Source: Corynebacterium resistens DSM 45100
GTDB taxonomy: Bacteria > Actinomycetota > Actinomycetes > Mycobacteriales > Mycobacteriaceae
Direction of reading: 5' to 3'
Assembly (NCBI RefSeq): GCF_000177535.2
Contig: NC_015673.1
Location: 434,001 to 498,000, forward strand
Length of the DNA stretch: 64,000 nucleotides
A program made the position numbers and the translations under genes. Positions 45,210-56,900 of the stretch are shown piece after piece; the stretch's first letter is position 1, and the number at the start of each line of letters is the position of its first letter. The notes beneath the pieces were generated by a model. The model did not search any database, was not told the origin of the DNA, and was given only the letters and a program-made list of their open reading frames with translations.

Positions 45210-46616
45210 ATGGAAACGATGGAACGTTGCGTAAACACCGCCATCGATAATATCGCCGCTTTGAGTGGGGAACTTGGGGGAGAAGCTGAGGCCATGCGTG
45301 AGTCCCTCACAGCACCACCCCGAGTCGTGGTTGTGGGAAGGCTTAAGGCTGGTAAGTCCACGCTAGTTAACGCCTTGATAGGTGCGCCAGTTTCGGAAAC
45401 TGCGGCACTGGAAGCAACCAATGTTGTGACCGTGTTCCAGTACGGTGCTCCCGATCGTGCTGAGGCTGTGTTGAAAGATGGGTCCCGGATTCCGATCACT
45501 ACAATGCGGGGTCAAAAGACCGAACTCCCAGTGCCCGCGAACACTATCGCCTATGTGAATCGGTGGATCACCAGCTCGGCAGTGCGGGATTACTCCCTTA
45601 TTGATACGCCGGGTTTGGCGACGTTGACGGAAAGTAATGAGGGGGCTACCCGTGCCGCGTTGCTGGATGAGCAGACCCGATCGGCTTCAGTCGAAGCGGA
45701 TGCTGCAATCTTCTTATTTGATTCAGTACCGCGCCGCGATGAGGTGGACTTTCTGCATGAACTTGGCTTTACCCCTTTAAATACGTTGGGCATTTTGTCT
45801 CGGGCGGATTCGTTTGGGGAAGGCGCGCTTGGGGCTCAAGACCCTTTGGTGCATGCGGCAGGGTATTCGGGGATTCTGCAGGAGGAGTTGGCGGATTATT
45901 TGCCCACGGTCATGCCGGTGGCGGGATTGTTGGCCGAAACAGCCTTTACAGGGCGTGTTAATGAGGCGATGGCCAGGGCTCTGGCCCAGTATCAGTCAGT
46001 GGAGCTCCCTGAACTACTGACCTCTCTGGTTGCGTCTGATTCCCCGATGAAGAAGACAGCAATGCAAATAATGGGCAGCGTTGGCGAGTATGGATTCATC
46101 AAGGGCAGAGATGTTGCGCAACAAGGCGGTGCGGAATTATCGGATTGGTTGGTGGAAAAATCCAATCTGAACCTCGTGCGGGAGTACCTGCTGGAGACAT
46201 TGACTCCCTTTGCGCAGCTGCATCGTGCTGGCCGGGTGGTGAGAACGATGGAGTCCTTGGCATACAGGTATGGCGATCATCGCAATGAGATTCGATCGAT
46301 TGTTTCCCGGCTGAAGAAGGATCCGCGGATGATCTCGGTGATGCTCTTCCAAGACCTGAAGTCTCTGTTGGAAGTGGACGCACAAGACGAGCTTCTCCAA
46401 GAAGTCATCCGAATGATTAAGGGCCGCTCGTATGGGCAAAAATTGGGGTTGAGCCGATTTGCGTCTGGGTACGACATTCTAGAGGCAGTTCGCCAGCGTA
46501 AGGCGTGGCTCAGTGGATTGTCTTTGACATTCCTCAGTGCGGCTGAGGAAGCCGCGATCTTCAACCTCAATCGAATTTATGTGGAGCTGGAGAATGCAGG
46601 AGAGGCATTAACCTAG
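45210..46616 (+). CDS. Dynamin-like GTPase, IniC-type
   Basis: 468 residues with G1 loop GRLKAGKS (43-50), G3 DTPGLATL and a G4-like LSRAD. Shorter than its partner and without its long hydrophobic stretch, as IniC is relative to IniA. The pair likely acts as a heteromer at the membrane. Five bases separate it from the upstream gene. About 300 bp of promoter region follow before the pilus operon. Confidence 0.85.
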   Translation: METMERCVNTAIDNIAALSGELGGEAEAMRESLTAPPRVVVVGRLKAGKSTLVNALIGAPVSETAALEATNVVTVFQYGAPDRAEAVLKDGSRIPITTMRGQKTELPVPANTIAYVNRWITSSAVRDYSLIDTPGLATLTESNEGATRAALLDEQTRSASVEADAAIFLFDSVPRRDEVDFLHELGFTPLNTLGILSRADSFGEGALGAQDPLVHAAGYSGILQEELADYLPTVMPVAGLLAETAFTGRVNEAMARALAQYQSVELPELLTSLVASDSPMKKTAMQIMGSVGEYGFIKGRDVAQQGGAELSDWLVEKSNLNLVREYLLETLTPFAQLHRAGRVVRTMESLAYRYGDHRNEIRSIVSRLKKDPRMISVMLFQDLKSLLEVDAQDELLQEVIRMIKGRSYGQKLGLSRFASGYDILEAVRQRKAWLSGLSLTFLSAAEEAAIFNLNRIYVELENAGEALT

Positions 46617-46766
46617 ACGAGAACTTAGTCGAGCGGGACTTCCTTTGGGTACGGAATTAGAAGAGGACCCCTGGAAACCGGCTGGCGAAACGCTGTTGGA
46701 AAAGCGCCTGCCGAGAGCCTCTAGTGAGAATATCATTAACGAAAGCTAAGTAACTCTTTGGTTACC

Positions 46767-46795
46767 TTGTGGAAAACTGGATAGCGACGTACTAT
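46767..46795 (+). promoter_or_regulatory. Sigma-A-type promoter of the pilus operon
   Basis: TTGTGG (46767-46772), 17 bp, TACTAT (46790-46795). The first pilin ATG is about 115 bp downstream. The rest of the 297-bp gap after the dynamin gene shows nothing else I can support. Confidence 0.55.
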
Positions 46796-46913
46796 CGCCC
46801 ATGTAAAGATTGAAAGTCGGTTAAACGGCTCTGTTTGAACTCTGGTCCTGTGGACTGGAGCTTGAATTAACGGCTCGCTTCGCTGACCTCACCACGTTTG
46901 CAAGGGGAATTGC

Positions 46914-48440
46914 ATGAACCCGTTCTCTAAGAAGCTGGTCTCCACTGTTGCCGCTTCCACTATCGCACTGTCTACGGCTGCACTTGGCATGCCTTCTGCA
47001 TCTGCACAGGAAACTGGGGCGCCGGCTGCACCCACAGCTTCCCAGACCGCAAATCTAGTTGATCCGAATGCCAAGGTTGCTCTGAATATTCAAAAATATG
47101 AGGGTGACCCTAAGGGTGGTACCGGTGCTCCGGAGGACACCACTGGTCTCAAGCCTTTGGGTGATGTGCAGTTCAAGATTGAGCGCGTTGATGGCGTTGA
47201 TCTTACGACCGCTGCTGGTTGGGGAGAGCTGGCGGGTATGACCCCGGGCGATCTGAAGGGCAAGTCAACCACGGACGTCGGAACCATCACGACCGGTGCA
47301 GATGGTAAAGCAACGATCGATACCACCAGCAACCCGGAGTTCAAGGTCGGTGTTTATCGCGTCACCGAAATCCAAAAGGGTGGATACTCTGTTGCTCCAC
47401 CGTTCTTGATCACCCTGCCATACTCTGGCACTGATGGTAAGTGGGCTTACGAGCGTACCGTTTACCCAAAGAACCAGAACGTTCAGCCTAATAAGCAGGT
47501 TGATGCATCAAAGGCTTCCTTGGGAAGCAACATGACCTACACCGTCAACGCGCCAGTTCCTGCCGGCGACTTGACCCAGTTCGAAATCAACGACCCATTG
47601 GTGGATAACCTCGAGCTGCAAACCGGCAGTGTGAAGGTTACTGCCGATGGTGTAACGCTAGCTGCCAATACGGATTACACGCTGACTACTACCGGCAATA
47701 CCGTTGACGTTAAATTCACCGAGGCCGGCCGCAAGAAGCTGCAGGATGCTCGCAAGGCTAACGCGGGCCTGCAGGTACACGTGGCTTTTGATGCCAAGGT
47801 AGTTTCCCTTCCCGGAAACGGTCAGATTAACAACACCGCGACGATTACCCTGCCCAACGGAGGCAAGATCACCACGGATGCCGATGTTGATGGTGAAAAG
47901 CAGCCTACAAGCACCACCTTCGGTAATCTGACCATCACAAAGACCGCAACGGCGGAAAGCGATCCAAAGCTTGATGGCGCAAAGTTCGAGCTATACCGTT
48001 GTGAAGATCCTGAAAAGGATGGCAAGTGGAATCTTCTCGGTGATGCCTTGAATGTGGCAACTGCTAATGATGGTTCTACCCTCAACAAGGAGCTCACCAC
48101 TGGGGCCACGGCTAACAAGGTATCTACCGTGAACGCCTACGGCATTCCTATCAGCACCACCGCTGGTGGCGCTACCGGCACCGTGACGTTCGATTACTGT
48201 GTTCTCGAGACTAAGGCTCCTGAAGGCTTCGTCCGTGACCCGGAACCACGCCACGTTACGGTTGATTCCGCCACCCGCGCCATGTCTGTTTCCGTGGATA
48301 ACAAGAAGGATTCCATCCTCGGTCAGCTGCCCGCTACCGGTGCATGGGGAATCGTTCTGATCTTCCTGCTTGGCGCAGCCTTGCTGGCTCGCGGTCTATA
48401 CACCAGCTACCGCGATAACAAGGATCAGGCAACCGCCTAA
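46914..48440 (+). CDS. Major pilin of a SpaA/SpaD/SpaH-type sortase-assembled pilus
   Basis: 508 residues. Signal peptide to about residue 31 (MPSASAQ). The pilin motif WAYERTVYPKN supplies the polymerising lysine K186; the E-box is YCVLETKAPEGF; the sorting signal is LPATG (472-476) followed by a hydrophobic helix and a short charged tail. Sortase joins each LPATG threonine to the next lysine to build the shaft. It has three Ig-like pilin domains, which usually carry internal isopeptide bonds. AAGGGGAATT precedes the ATG. First gene of the five-gene operon. Confidence 0.93.
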   Translation: MNPFSKKLVSTVAASTIALSTAALGMPSASAQETGAPAAPTASQTANLVDPNAKVALNIQKYEGDPKGGTGAPEDTTGLKPLGDVQFKIERVDGVDLTTAAGWGELAGMTPGDLKGKSTTDVGTITTGADGKATIDTTSNPEFKVGVYRVTEIQKGGYSVAPPFLITLPYSGTDGKWAYERTVYPKNQNVQPNKQVDASKASLGSNMTYTVNAPVPAGDLTQFEINDPLVDNLELQTGSVKVTADGVTLAANTDYTLTTTGNTVDVKFTEAGRKKLQDARKANAGLQVHVAFDAKVVSLPGNGQINNTATITLPNGGKITTDADVDGEKQPTSTTFGNLTITKTATAESDPKLDGAKFELYRCEDPEKDGKWNLLGDALNVATANDGSTLNKELTTGATANKVSTVNAYGIPISTTAGGATGTVTFDYCVLETKAPEGFVRDPEPRHVTVDSATRAMSVSVDNKKDSILGQLPATGAWGIVLIFLLGAALLARGLYTSYRDNKDQATA

Positions 48441-48464
48441 AAGTTCCAGAAAGTGTGAGGAGCA

Positions 48465-49382
48465 ATGGCTGCACCGAGCCAACGTCGCGCCACCAAGCGA
48501 GGTAGGAAAGGCAGCCGTCGCTCCATTGTCTACATTCTTTTGGGAATTTTGGTGCTGCTTGCACCTGTGATTCTGACCCACTACAAAAACGTAGAACAGA
48601 ATCGCATCGCCCAAGGCTACAGTCGTGATGTCCAAGCGCTTAGCCCAGAAGACCGGGACAAAGCGCTGGAATCTGCCCGTCGGTACAACCGCGAGCTTCC
48701 ACCATTTGGTGCTCCCGACCCATGGGTTAACGGGATTGATGTGAACTCGCCGGGGTACAAAAAATACCTCGAGCAGCTCAACGTCAACTCGATCATGGCA
48801 AGGCTTCATGCTCCCACCGTGGGCATGGATTTACCGGTATATCACGGAACTTCTCAAAGCACGCTTTCCCATGGTATCGGTCACCTCTACGGGACAGCTC
48901 TGCCCGTGGGTGGCAAAGGCACGCACAGTGTCCTCACTGGACACACCGGGTTGGCCACGTTGACGATGTTCGACAACCTAACTCACATGAAAAAAGATGA
49001 CATCTTCGTCATCGAAGTCATGGGGGAGAAGCTGGCGTACAAGGTCGACAAGATCGAAACCGTACTGCCATCTGAAATCAACAAAATCCGCCCCGAGGAG
49101 GGGAAGGATTACGTAACCCTCGTGACCTGCACACCGTATGGTGTGAACTCCCACCGATTGTTGGTTCGAGGGGAGCGCACGAAGCTTCCACCCGGTCCAA
49201 TCGAGCAGGAGTACCACAGCCCGTGGCAGCCATGGATGGTCGCGGCTCTCGTGATCAGCCTTCTGGCTTTGCTGTATTTGCTGTGGTGGTTGTGGCGTCG
49301 GCGTCGAAAAGAAAAAGAAGACGAAGAAGCTCCCGCAACTAAAGTGCAGCCGGGCGCCGAGGAAGAGAAAGTAAAGTTGTAA
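48465..49382 (+). CDS. Class C sortase (pilin polymerase) with lid motif
   Basis: 305 residues, membrane helices at both ends. Catalytic His is in LTGHTGLAT, Cys in TLVTCTPYGVNSHR, Arg in the same stretch (HRLLVRGER). The inhibitory lid of class C sortases is present as DPW (85-87). It polymerises the pilins encoded around it. Stop and the next start overlap (TAATG at 49380-49384). Confidence 0.93.
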   Translation: MAAPSQRRATKRGRKGSRRSIVYILLGILVLLAPVILTHYKNVEQNRIAQGYSRDVQALSPEDRDKALESARRYNRELPPFGAPDPWVNGIDVNSPGYKKYLEQLNVNSIMARLHAPTVGMDLPVYHGTSQSTLSHGIGHLYGTALPVGGKGTHSVLTGHTGLATLTMFDNLTHMKKDDIFVIEVMGEKLAYKVDKIETVLPSEINKIRPEEGKDYVTLVTCTPYGVNSHRLLVRGERTKLPPGPIEQEYHSPWQPWMVAALVISLLALLYLLWWLWRRRRKEKEDEEAPATKVQPGAEEEKVKL

Positions 49383-50983
49383 TGCACGCACGGATCGATG
49401 CTCGCTCGCAGCGAGTACACAGCAGCAGCCGAACTGGGGCGCCAAGCGTCGCCACTTCGGCGGCTGGTGGCCGTGCGTGGGTTTTCATGTGCGTTGTTTT
49501 CTTGGCGATTTTTGGGTTGACGCTGACCTCCGCGACTTCCGGCGCAGGTATCGCTAGGGCGCAATCCGAACCCAACCAACCCGCCACAACAGGGCACAAC
49601 TACAGCCTTACGATCCACAAATTCGATGGGGATCCCCTGACGGAAAAAATGGGTGCAGGCGCACCACAACCGCAGCCTTTGGGAGGAATCAAGTTCCAGA
49701 TCAACCAGCTCGAGGGTCTGAATATTACCGACCAAGCCGAGCTCAATGCGTTGGCGCAAAGCGATCCGCAGATGCTGACGGAACAAACTAAGTACCCACT
49801 GGGTGAATCGAAGACGGCAGCTACTGCCGAAGACGGCAAAGCTACTTTCAGTGACTTAACGCGCGGAGTTTACCTCGTGCGTGAACAACCCAGCCGGGTT
49901 GGCAATACTCGCTACTCGGTGGCCACGCCGTTTCTTGTCGCGGTTCCCGATATGAAGGGAAACGGCGATGTCGTGGTGCAAGCCAAGAACCAGCCCATCG
50001 TGGCAACCAAGAATATCCTTGGCGGGGTGCCAGGCACTCCAGAAGCCGAGCGTATCGCGGAAGAACACAAGCGCGGTGAGGTTCGCTACCGGTTAGAGAC
50101 CACGATGCCCGCCCCCGATGTGCGTGGCAAGCTGTACCAATTGATCGTGGCTGACCCGCTGGACAAGCATTTGGACTTCAAATCTGTGACCAACGCTTTA
50201 ATCGCAAATGGGGAAAAAACCGTTGAGCTGCGAGAAGGCGAGGATTTCAAAGTCGAACTCGAAGGTGCTCCGCGCAGTGGTGGATTTGATTACGCGGATA
50301 AGACCGTCAAGATCACGTTGACTGATAAGGGGCTGGCGACTGCCGCGAAGATGCGTGCTGGCCACCCCGAAGCCCGTGCGGTATTCGATCTGCACGCCAC
50401 GCTGAAATCCGATACGCCAGAAGGCACCAAGATCAGCAACACGGCGCTCTCATTTCCTGATGGTCACGACTACTGGTTGGTGCTCGCCATGCGCCCACCG
50501 GAGTGGCGGGTGGAAACCAACGAGGTTGGATTCATCGTTGGTTCTGCGCCGTCCGTGCCCACCGATCCTGAGGAGCAGTTGCCGGTGCAGCCCGGAGAAT
50601 GGCCGGATTGGATCTTCGTGCCATTGTTCCCACTGCCCCCTGGGGCAACAAACCACCCGTTGCCGGGGCACCGCCCCCAGTGCCCGGGCTGTGTACCGGG
50701 AGCGCCGGGCAAGCCAGGCGCTGGCACTACTGCTGGTGCGCAAGGCCAACCCGTCGGTAGTGCACAACCCGGTGCGGAAGGCTCCCGCGGTCTGCCCGGG
50801 ATCATCGACCGGTTGCCAATGACCGGCGCGAACGTGATGGGGCTACTTGTCGCCGGCATTGTTTTGGTGCTCGTTGGTTTCTTTGTGGTGGGGCGCCGTA
50901 GGCGTCGGGAAGAAGATAATGACGCCCAAACGCACCGCGACCCCGGAGCCAACCGGGCCCAGGAAGGGAGCGCCAATGAGTAG
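49382..50983 (+). CDS. Minor/base pilin of SpaB/SpaE type with collagen-like spacer
   Basis: 533 residues. Signal peptide in a long N-region (cleavage near ARAQ, about residue 60). The first domains resemble SpaA-type pilin (YSLTIHKFDGDP, GVYLVREQPSRVG) but a lysine in VVQAKNQP replaces the VYPK motif, as in base pilins. A Gly/Pro-rich segment near residues 425-470 (CPGCVPGAPGKPGAG and following) resembles short collagen-like repeats and has two cysteines three apart. Sorting signal LPMTG (478-482). Probably the wall-anchored or side subunit. Confidence 0.85.
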   Translation: MHARIDARSQRVHSSSRTGAPSVATSAAGGRAWVFMCVVFLAIFGLTLTSATSGAGIARAQSEPNQPATTGHNYSLTIHKFDGDPLTEKMGAGAPQPQPLGGIKFQINQLEGLNITDQAELNALAQSDPQMLTEQTKYPLGESKTAATAEDGKATFSDLTRGVYLVREQPSRVGNTRYSVATPFLVAVPDMKGNGDVVVQAKNQPIVATKNILGGVPGTPEAERIAEEHKRGEVRYRLETTMPAPDVRGKLYQLIVADPLDKHLDFKSVTNALIANGEKTVELREGEDFKVELEGAPRSGGFDYADKTVKITLTDKGLATAAKMRAGHPEARAVFDLHATLKSDTPEGTKISNTALSFPDGHDYWLVLAMRPPEWRVETNEVGFIVGSAPSVPTDPEEQLPVQPGEWPDWIFVPLFPLPPGATNHPLPGHRPQCPGCVPGAPGKPGAGTTAGAQGQPVGSAQPGAEGSRGLPGIIDRLPMTGANVMGLLVAGIVLVLVGFFVVGRRRRREEDNDAQTHRDPGANRAQEGSANE

Positions 50984-53900
50984 CGCACCCGATCCTTCGA
51001 ACGCAGGAAATCAACACCACTCGGACTCACCACGAAAGAATTTCGAAAGGCACATCATGGGATTTGGACAGCGCGCAACATTGCTGGCGAATGCCACCCG
51101 AACAGTAGGACGTACAATCATCTCCCGAACCGGGAGTGCGCTGCGCCGCTTCGCGGTTGTGGTAACCGCGTTTGTGCTGGGCATGGGTTTGATGTCCATC
51201 CCAGAGGTGCCGTTTGTCCCGGAGCCGCCGAAAGCGGATGCGCAGACAGGTAGAACAGGTGATCGTTCGGCAGCAACGCTAACGAATGACATGGGTGACT
51301 GTAACTTCCGCCAAGGCGATGGGCCAGTAGCACCGTGGGCCAAGCAGCTGTGTTGGATTGATATGTCCAAGGCTGACGGATCAAACTTCGACTGGACGAG
51401 GGGTATTCCTGTACAACGCAAGATTGGACGTTATACGTTGACGTTCACGCCAAAGGTTGTGTCTGGTTACGCCGACCTTTTAAACGTAAGACAGCAGGGC
51501 CAGAACACGGCTGCTTTTGGTAACAACAACTCTGGTTACCGTACTTTCACTCCCTACGGCGATGACACCTCCAAGCCGTTCCTGTTTGCAACAATGGGCG
51601 GAACGCTAAGCCGCACCTACATTCGTTTCAGCCTTGAAAACATTTCTTTGAAAGATGAGGGTGGAAAGGACGTCCCTAATTTTCAAATCATGATGGCTGA
51701 TGCCGAGATGACCACACAGGCTGGTGTCGCCAATGAGATGATCAGCCTTGATAACCGTGGGGGCAAAGTGCAACAGATCACCCGTCTAACACCATCCGGC
51801 TTTTCTGGTGCTTGCAACAGGATCTACGGTGAGGCTGATGAACCCAAGAACTGGAGTGAAGCCGGAGCCTATCATCGAGGGTTCGTTTGTTACCAGGACC
51901 AAGTCGTCAATCCACCTCCTGGCTCCTTCTTAGTAAGCGCTGCTAACCCTAAGAATTTAGATATTGCACTTGCATCGGCTATTTGGCGCGAACAAGCAAT
52001 AGCTTTGGCGATTAATATTGGGCGTGTATCTGGCGCCGTTTCGGCGAATACAACTTACGAAAAGGCTGCGACGGGTCAAGCAACCAAGTTCGATGTCACA
52101 GCTGCAACCCGAGGGCTAGCTCCGGGAGCGACTGAGAACCCCGTGCCGCTGAAAGATGGCGAATATACGGCGGCTACTCGTTTGTCTGCATCCGGTGATG
52201 AAGGAAAAACGGCGGACGACTATGTATTTCGTTCGAAGGCTACGGGCGCGAGTGGTTCCAAAGCTTTTGATCGTTACAACCCGGTGTGGACATGCACCAT
52301 GGGGAATGCCAACCCAGTGACAATTAAGGAAGGTAGCGTACCGGCTGGATACACTCTGAACCGAAAGATCGATACCGGCGCAAACACCAGCACGAGCGAG
52401 TTGGTAGTGCCAGAACGCAATAATGATCCCACTACATGTACAGTAACGTGGGAGCCACGGTTTAAAGCCTCTAGTTTGCAGCTGTCCAAGACCGTTGCTG
52501 GTTCGGCTGCTCAGTTCGATGAGGTGCAGTTGCGTACCTTCCAATTGAATTACAAATGCACCGATCTCAACGGCTTCTCGAAGGCATACCCGGAAGTTAA
52601 GCTAGAAGGTAACCGAGTACTGCAAAAGGGACAGAGCTCTACCGTTCCTAATTTGCCTTTGGGAACTACCTGCACCATTAATGAGAGTTTTCCTGACGGA
52701 GCGCCTCCTGCGCGCCCCGGCAAGAAGTTGACCCTGACATGGAGCACAGGAACTTCCTCGAGCGATCCGTTGCCAACGAGCTCGACGAAGCTGGATCAAC
52801 AGAACATCTCTGTCCGCGCGAATAACCAGTATGATTATCGAGCCGGCAAGGTGAAATTCTCCAAGGAGCTCTCTGGTGAGCCCGTTGGCGATTTCGGTTA
52901 TCCCCGGAAATATGACTTTGAACTTACTTGTGGCGGGACAACGGTTGAAAACCGTCATTTCAGCTTGAACATCGACCGCCAACAGAATGGCAACCCTTCA
53001 GGTGCGCTTGAGCTCACAGACGTGCCGGTGGCGCGCGACTGTTGGATTAAGCCTTTGACCGGTTTAAGTACCGAGGAGAGTGCGCGCATCAATTTTGACG
53101 GACGTGACGTGACATTTGATGGTAAAGGCATCCAGGCTGATGCCAATGGGGCTTATCACTTTAAGCTGCCTGATTATGCAGAAAATGCACAACCGTCCGT
53201 AGGTGATCTGCATATCAAGGCGAAGTACTCTTACCAACTACGCGACGTGAAGGTTTTCAAGGAGCTTACCGGCAATGGTGCGGCATCCAAGGATCTACAG
53301 GGCGAAAGTTTCCCAATACAGTACAAGTGCACGTGGGGTGGAGCTTCCAATGCGCAAAAACGTGAAGGCACACTTAACATTGTGACGCTCGAAGTTGGCC
53401 CGCGTGCGCGTATCAAGGCCATTCCGGTGGGGGCAGAGTGCCTGATTTGGGAGCAAGACACCCCTGAGTTTCCCAATGTGAAGCTGACAGGCACCAAGCT
53501 CACTGCAAGTGATTCATCTGATCAAGTCACCACACTCACGAATGAAGAAGCGAAATCTAAACCAATCATCACGGTAAGCACTGATACATCTGACAATCAG
53601 AACGAGGTCCACGTACGGAATACTTTCGAACCGAAGCTGGGGCAAGTTCAGCTTAAGAAACTAAATAACCGTAATGGTTTAACCGTTGACCTGCCGACTG
53701 AGTACACTTTCGGTTTTAGTTGTGGCCCTCGATCAGTCACCCGTGCCAACGGGCAGGTGGAATACGTTCCTCTAGACGGAATCGCGATTGTTCAAGAAGG
53801 ACAGGTTACTGCACTGCGGTTGAGTCATTCGGACCCAGAGATTCGCAGCCTTGTTAATGATCAAGATGGAAATCTCGGCGTTCCCTACGGAAACCAGTGT

Positions 53901-56900
53901 ACTTTTGATGAGGATGCCCCAAATCTAAGTGTAGGTGGCGTGCTGTGGAGTACGGATGCTGATCAGCAGACGTTCACGGTCAAGCAACCAACAACAACCC
54001 AGACGATTACGAACGATTACAAGCCCACCGGCGATGGTCTTGTGATCAGTCAGCAATCCGGTTCCAACCCGGCCTTTGTACGCCGAGTCAAATACACAAT
54101 CACCTGCACCGCCTCGGATGGTAAACCCCTGAACATGGGGGAGTACGGTTCCGTGACGCTCGGTGATGACCCCTCAACCTCCACTAAGGAACCGACTGAT
54201 GTATCAATTCCACCTTCTGTCGTCCCGGAGGGGAGCACTTGTGAGGTAACCGAGGATGGGCAAGATCCGGGTACCCGTCCAAAGCGAAATGGGCAACCAG
54301 GTGACTTTCCGATCACTAGGGAAACGACGTTAAAGGTTCTCAACGAATCGGGTGCCGATGACTCCGCCGTGTTCGATAACCAGAAACCTGTTAAACAGAC
54401 TGTAAAAGTGGGAACCAAGACTTCAGTTTTGGTTACGCACCTCTACGACTTTGTTTATGCCCACGTTACTGGTGCAAAGTCGGTCGTTTTCGATCCCGCG
54501 ACGCAGCAGTATATTTCCGACAAACGCAAAGAGGTTAAAAACAAGCGCGAATTCAACGTCACAATTTCTTGCCTACCACCGGATAATGCGGACACGCCTA
54601 CTGTTGACTCTGGTGTTGTATCCGCCGCTACGGCAAACCAGCCCCTTGATTTTGGTGAGTTTCCCGTTGGCGCTGACTGCACCGCGAGTGAGGGCGCAAC
54701 AACTACTGCCGCGGGTATTTCGGTGAAACAAGAGGTTTCCATCAACGGCGGGGATAAATCTGAAAAATCAGGGGGATTCGACGTCGTTGCGGGTACAAAT
54801 GCCGTTACCTTTACGAACACGTACTCTCGGCGCCTAACGGAAGTGAAACTCAATACGCAGGGTCACTTGCCGGCTGCAGTGGCAGAGCAGTACGCGCGTG
54901 CGGGCAAGAAGGTGCCGTATTACCCTCACAAATTTGATTTGGACTGTCATGACCCCGAAACGGGCGAAGGTGCACAGGGCGAGCTACTTGGAGAATTCCC
55001 CGGTTCTGTTCAAGGCGTGGGAACTGCCACGTTCCAAGGGGTGCCCGTAGGAGCGGAATGTCATTTCAAGGGAGATGGCTATGGTGACTTTAACCTGGAT
55101 TTGAAGGAACCAGATGGAACCTTGCTGAAGGCAACTCTGCGCCCACGCCAGATTGGTTGGGTCGTGGACAAAAACGACGGTTCTGCCTATTTTGACAAGA
55201 ACCTTGCAGACGGCTTGACCGAATCGCAGTACTTCCCAACAGTTGATGGCACTAACAATAATGTTGTGGACCTCACCAGTTACTACGAGTACGTCACCAC
55301 CAAGATCAAGATGTCCAAGAAAGTCGTTGGGCGAAAAGAAGACCTGAGCTTGTTGAACCAGGATCAGAAGTTTGAATTCACCATGCAGTGCAAGGGCGTG
55401 GGATATCAGTATTCGGAACTGGCTTCAGACGGCAAGCGCATAGAAAGAGAGATTGCCCTCAACAATGGCTTCAGTGATTATTCCGATGCGGGCAACGGGG
55501 AAGTCGTGCGCACTTACACTTCACCGGAAGTTCAAGTTCCTGTCGGCGCGTACTGCACCTTTACAGAAACTCCACCCAGTGGTACTCCAAAGGAATTAAG
55601 GCACAAGGTAGACCAAGCCAGGATTGCAAAGTACGCCGGCGATAAAGAGGATTCACCCGTGGAATCGTGGGACTTCGTAAACCGCTACGAACGTCGCACC
55701 ACACCAGTGCGCGTGAGCATTAACCAATCCGGTTACCTCAAGGGAATCGCCGAAGGCGGATACGAGGCCAAGCTCACGTGCAAGGATCCAAAGGGAATTA
55801 CGTTCGAAAAGTCTATTACGACGGATGAAACCCCAGTTGGTGCGAACGTCGCAACCACAGCGCCTGCGGCAGGTGGTTTCATCGTTGACCTGCCGGTGGG
55901 TGCAGAGTGCAGCTTGGATCTCAGTGGTAGCCCCGCACTAGCAGCACGTGAACAGCTGGCCGTCACCGCTGGGGCTCGTACACCAGTGACCCAATTCAAT
56001 TCTTGGGTGCGCGGGAAAGATCCAGACGGTGCGCCTCGCATTGCCCTAGCGAAGCGCAGCCCTGCTGATATCACAGCTTCTCAGAAGAACCGCAAGTTTA
56101 CATTCTCTGTTCCTGCTGACCTATCTAGCACGGAGAACGAAATGGTCATCGGTGTGGAAAACCACAACTTCCGTGGCTTCGCGGACGTCACATTCACAAA
56201 GACATCCGCAGGCAATGCTGGTAAAAATGCGCAGTTCAACTTTGAACAATCGTGTTCTCCTGGTGACCCAACCTTTACTTTGAAGTCGGGCGAGTCTTAC
56301 ACACTGAAATCTGTTCCAATTGATTCCCCATGTTCCGTGCAGGAGATCGATGACGGTGTGAAGGAATCAAACCCGATCCTCAACGTGACAAACCATGGTG
56401 CACGTATTGACAATGTGAAGGTTCAGCAGAGTCCAGCTCCTGCTCCAGAACCAGGAAAACCACTGGAGGAGAACCTGCGACGGGTTAACTTCGATGTGCT
56501 TCCGGTGTCCACAGCTGATGACACGTCTACTAGTGGTGAACAATGGTCCTTGACAGCGCAAAACAGTTTCCCGGGCGTGCAGATCGAGAAGAAGATCGAC
56601 GGCTCGCCGATCAGCTCCATCACCGGGGCGGTCGCTGATACCGCAGTATTGCCGGATGATGCCACTTCAATGAAGGTGCATTACAAGATCACCAACACCG
56701 GTGCGCAGTCTCTAAGCGACATTGCGCTGAAGGATCCATCGCTGGCTGGTCGCAAGATCACCAACTCAGCTGGGCAGACCATCACTGTTCCTGAAAGCGG
56801 AGCTATCGATGCAAACTTCTGCTCCGTAGCGAACCTTCAGCTGGCTAGCGACAACACTCACGAGTGTGTCTTCGATGTGGAAATCACGGAGCCGAAGGAT

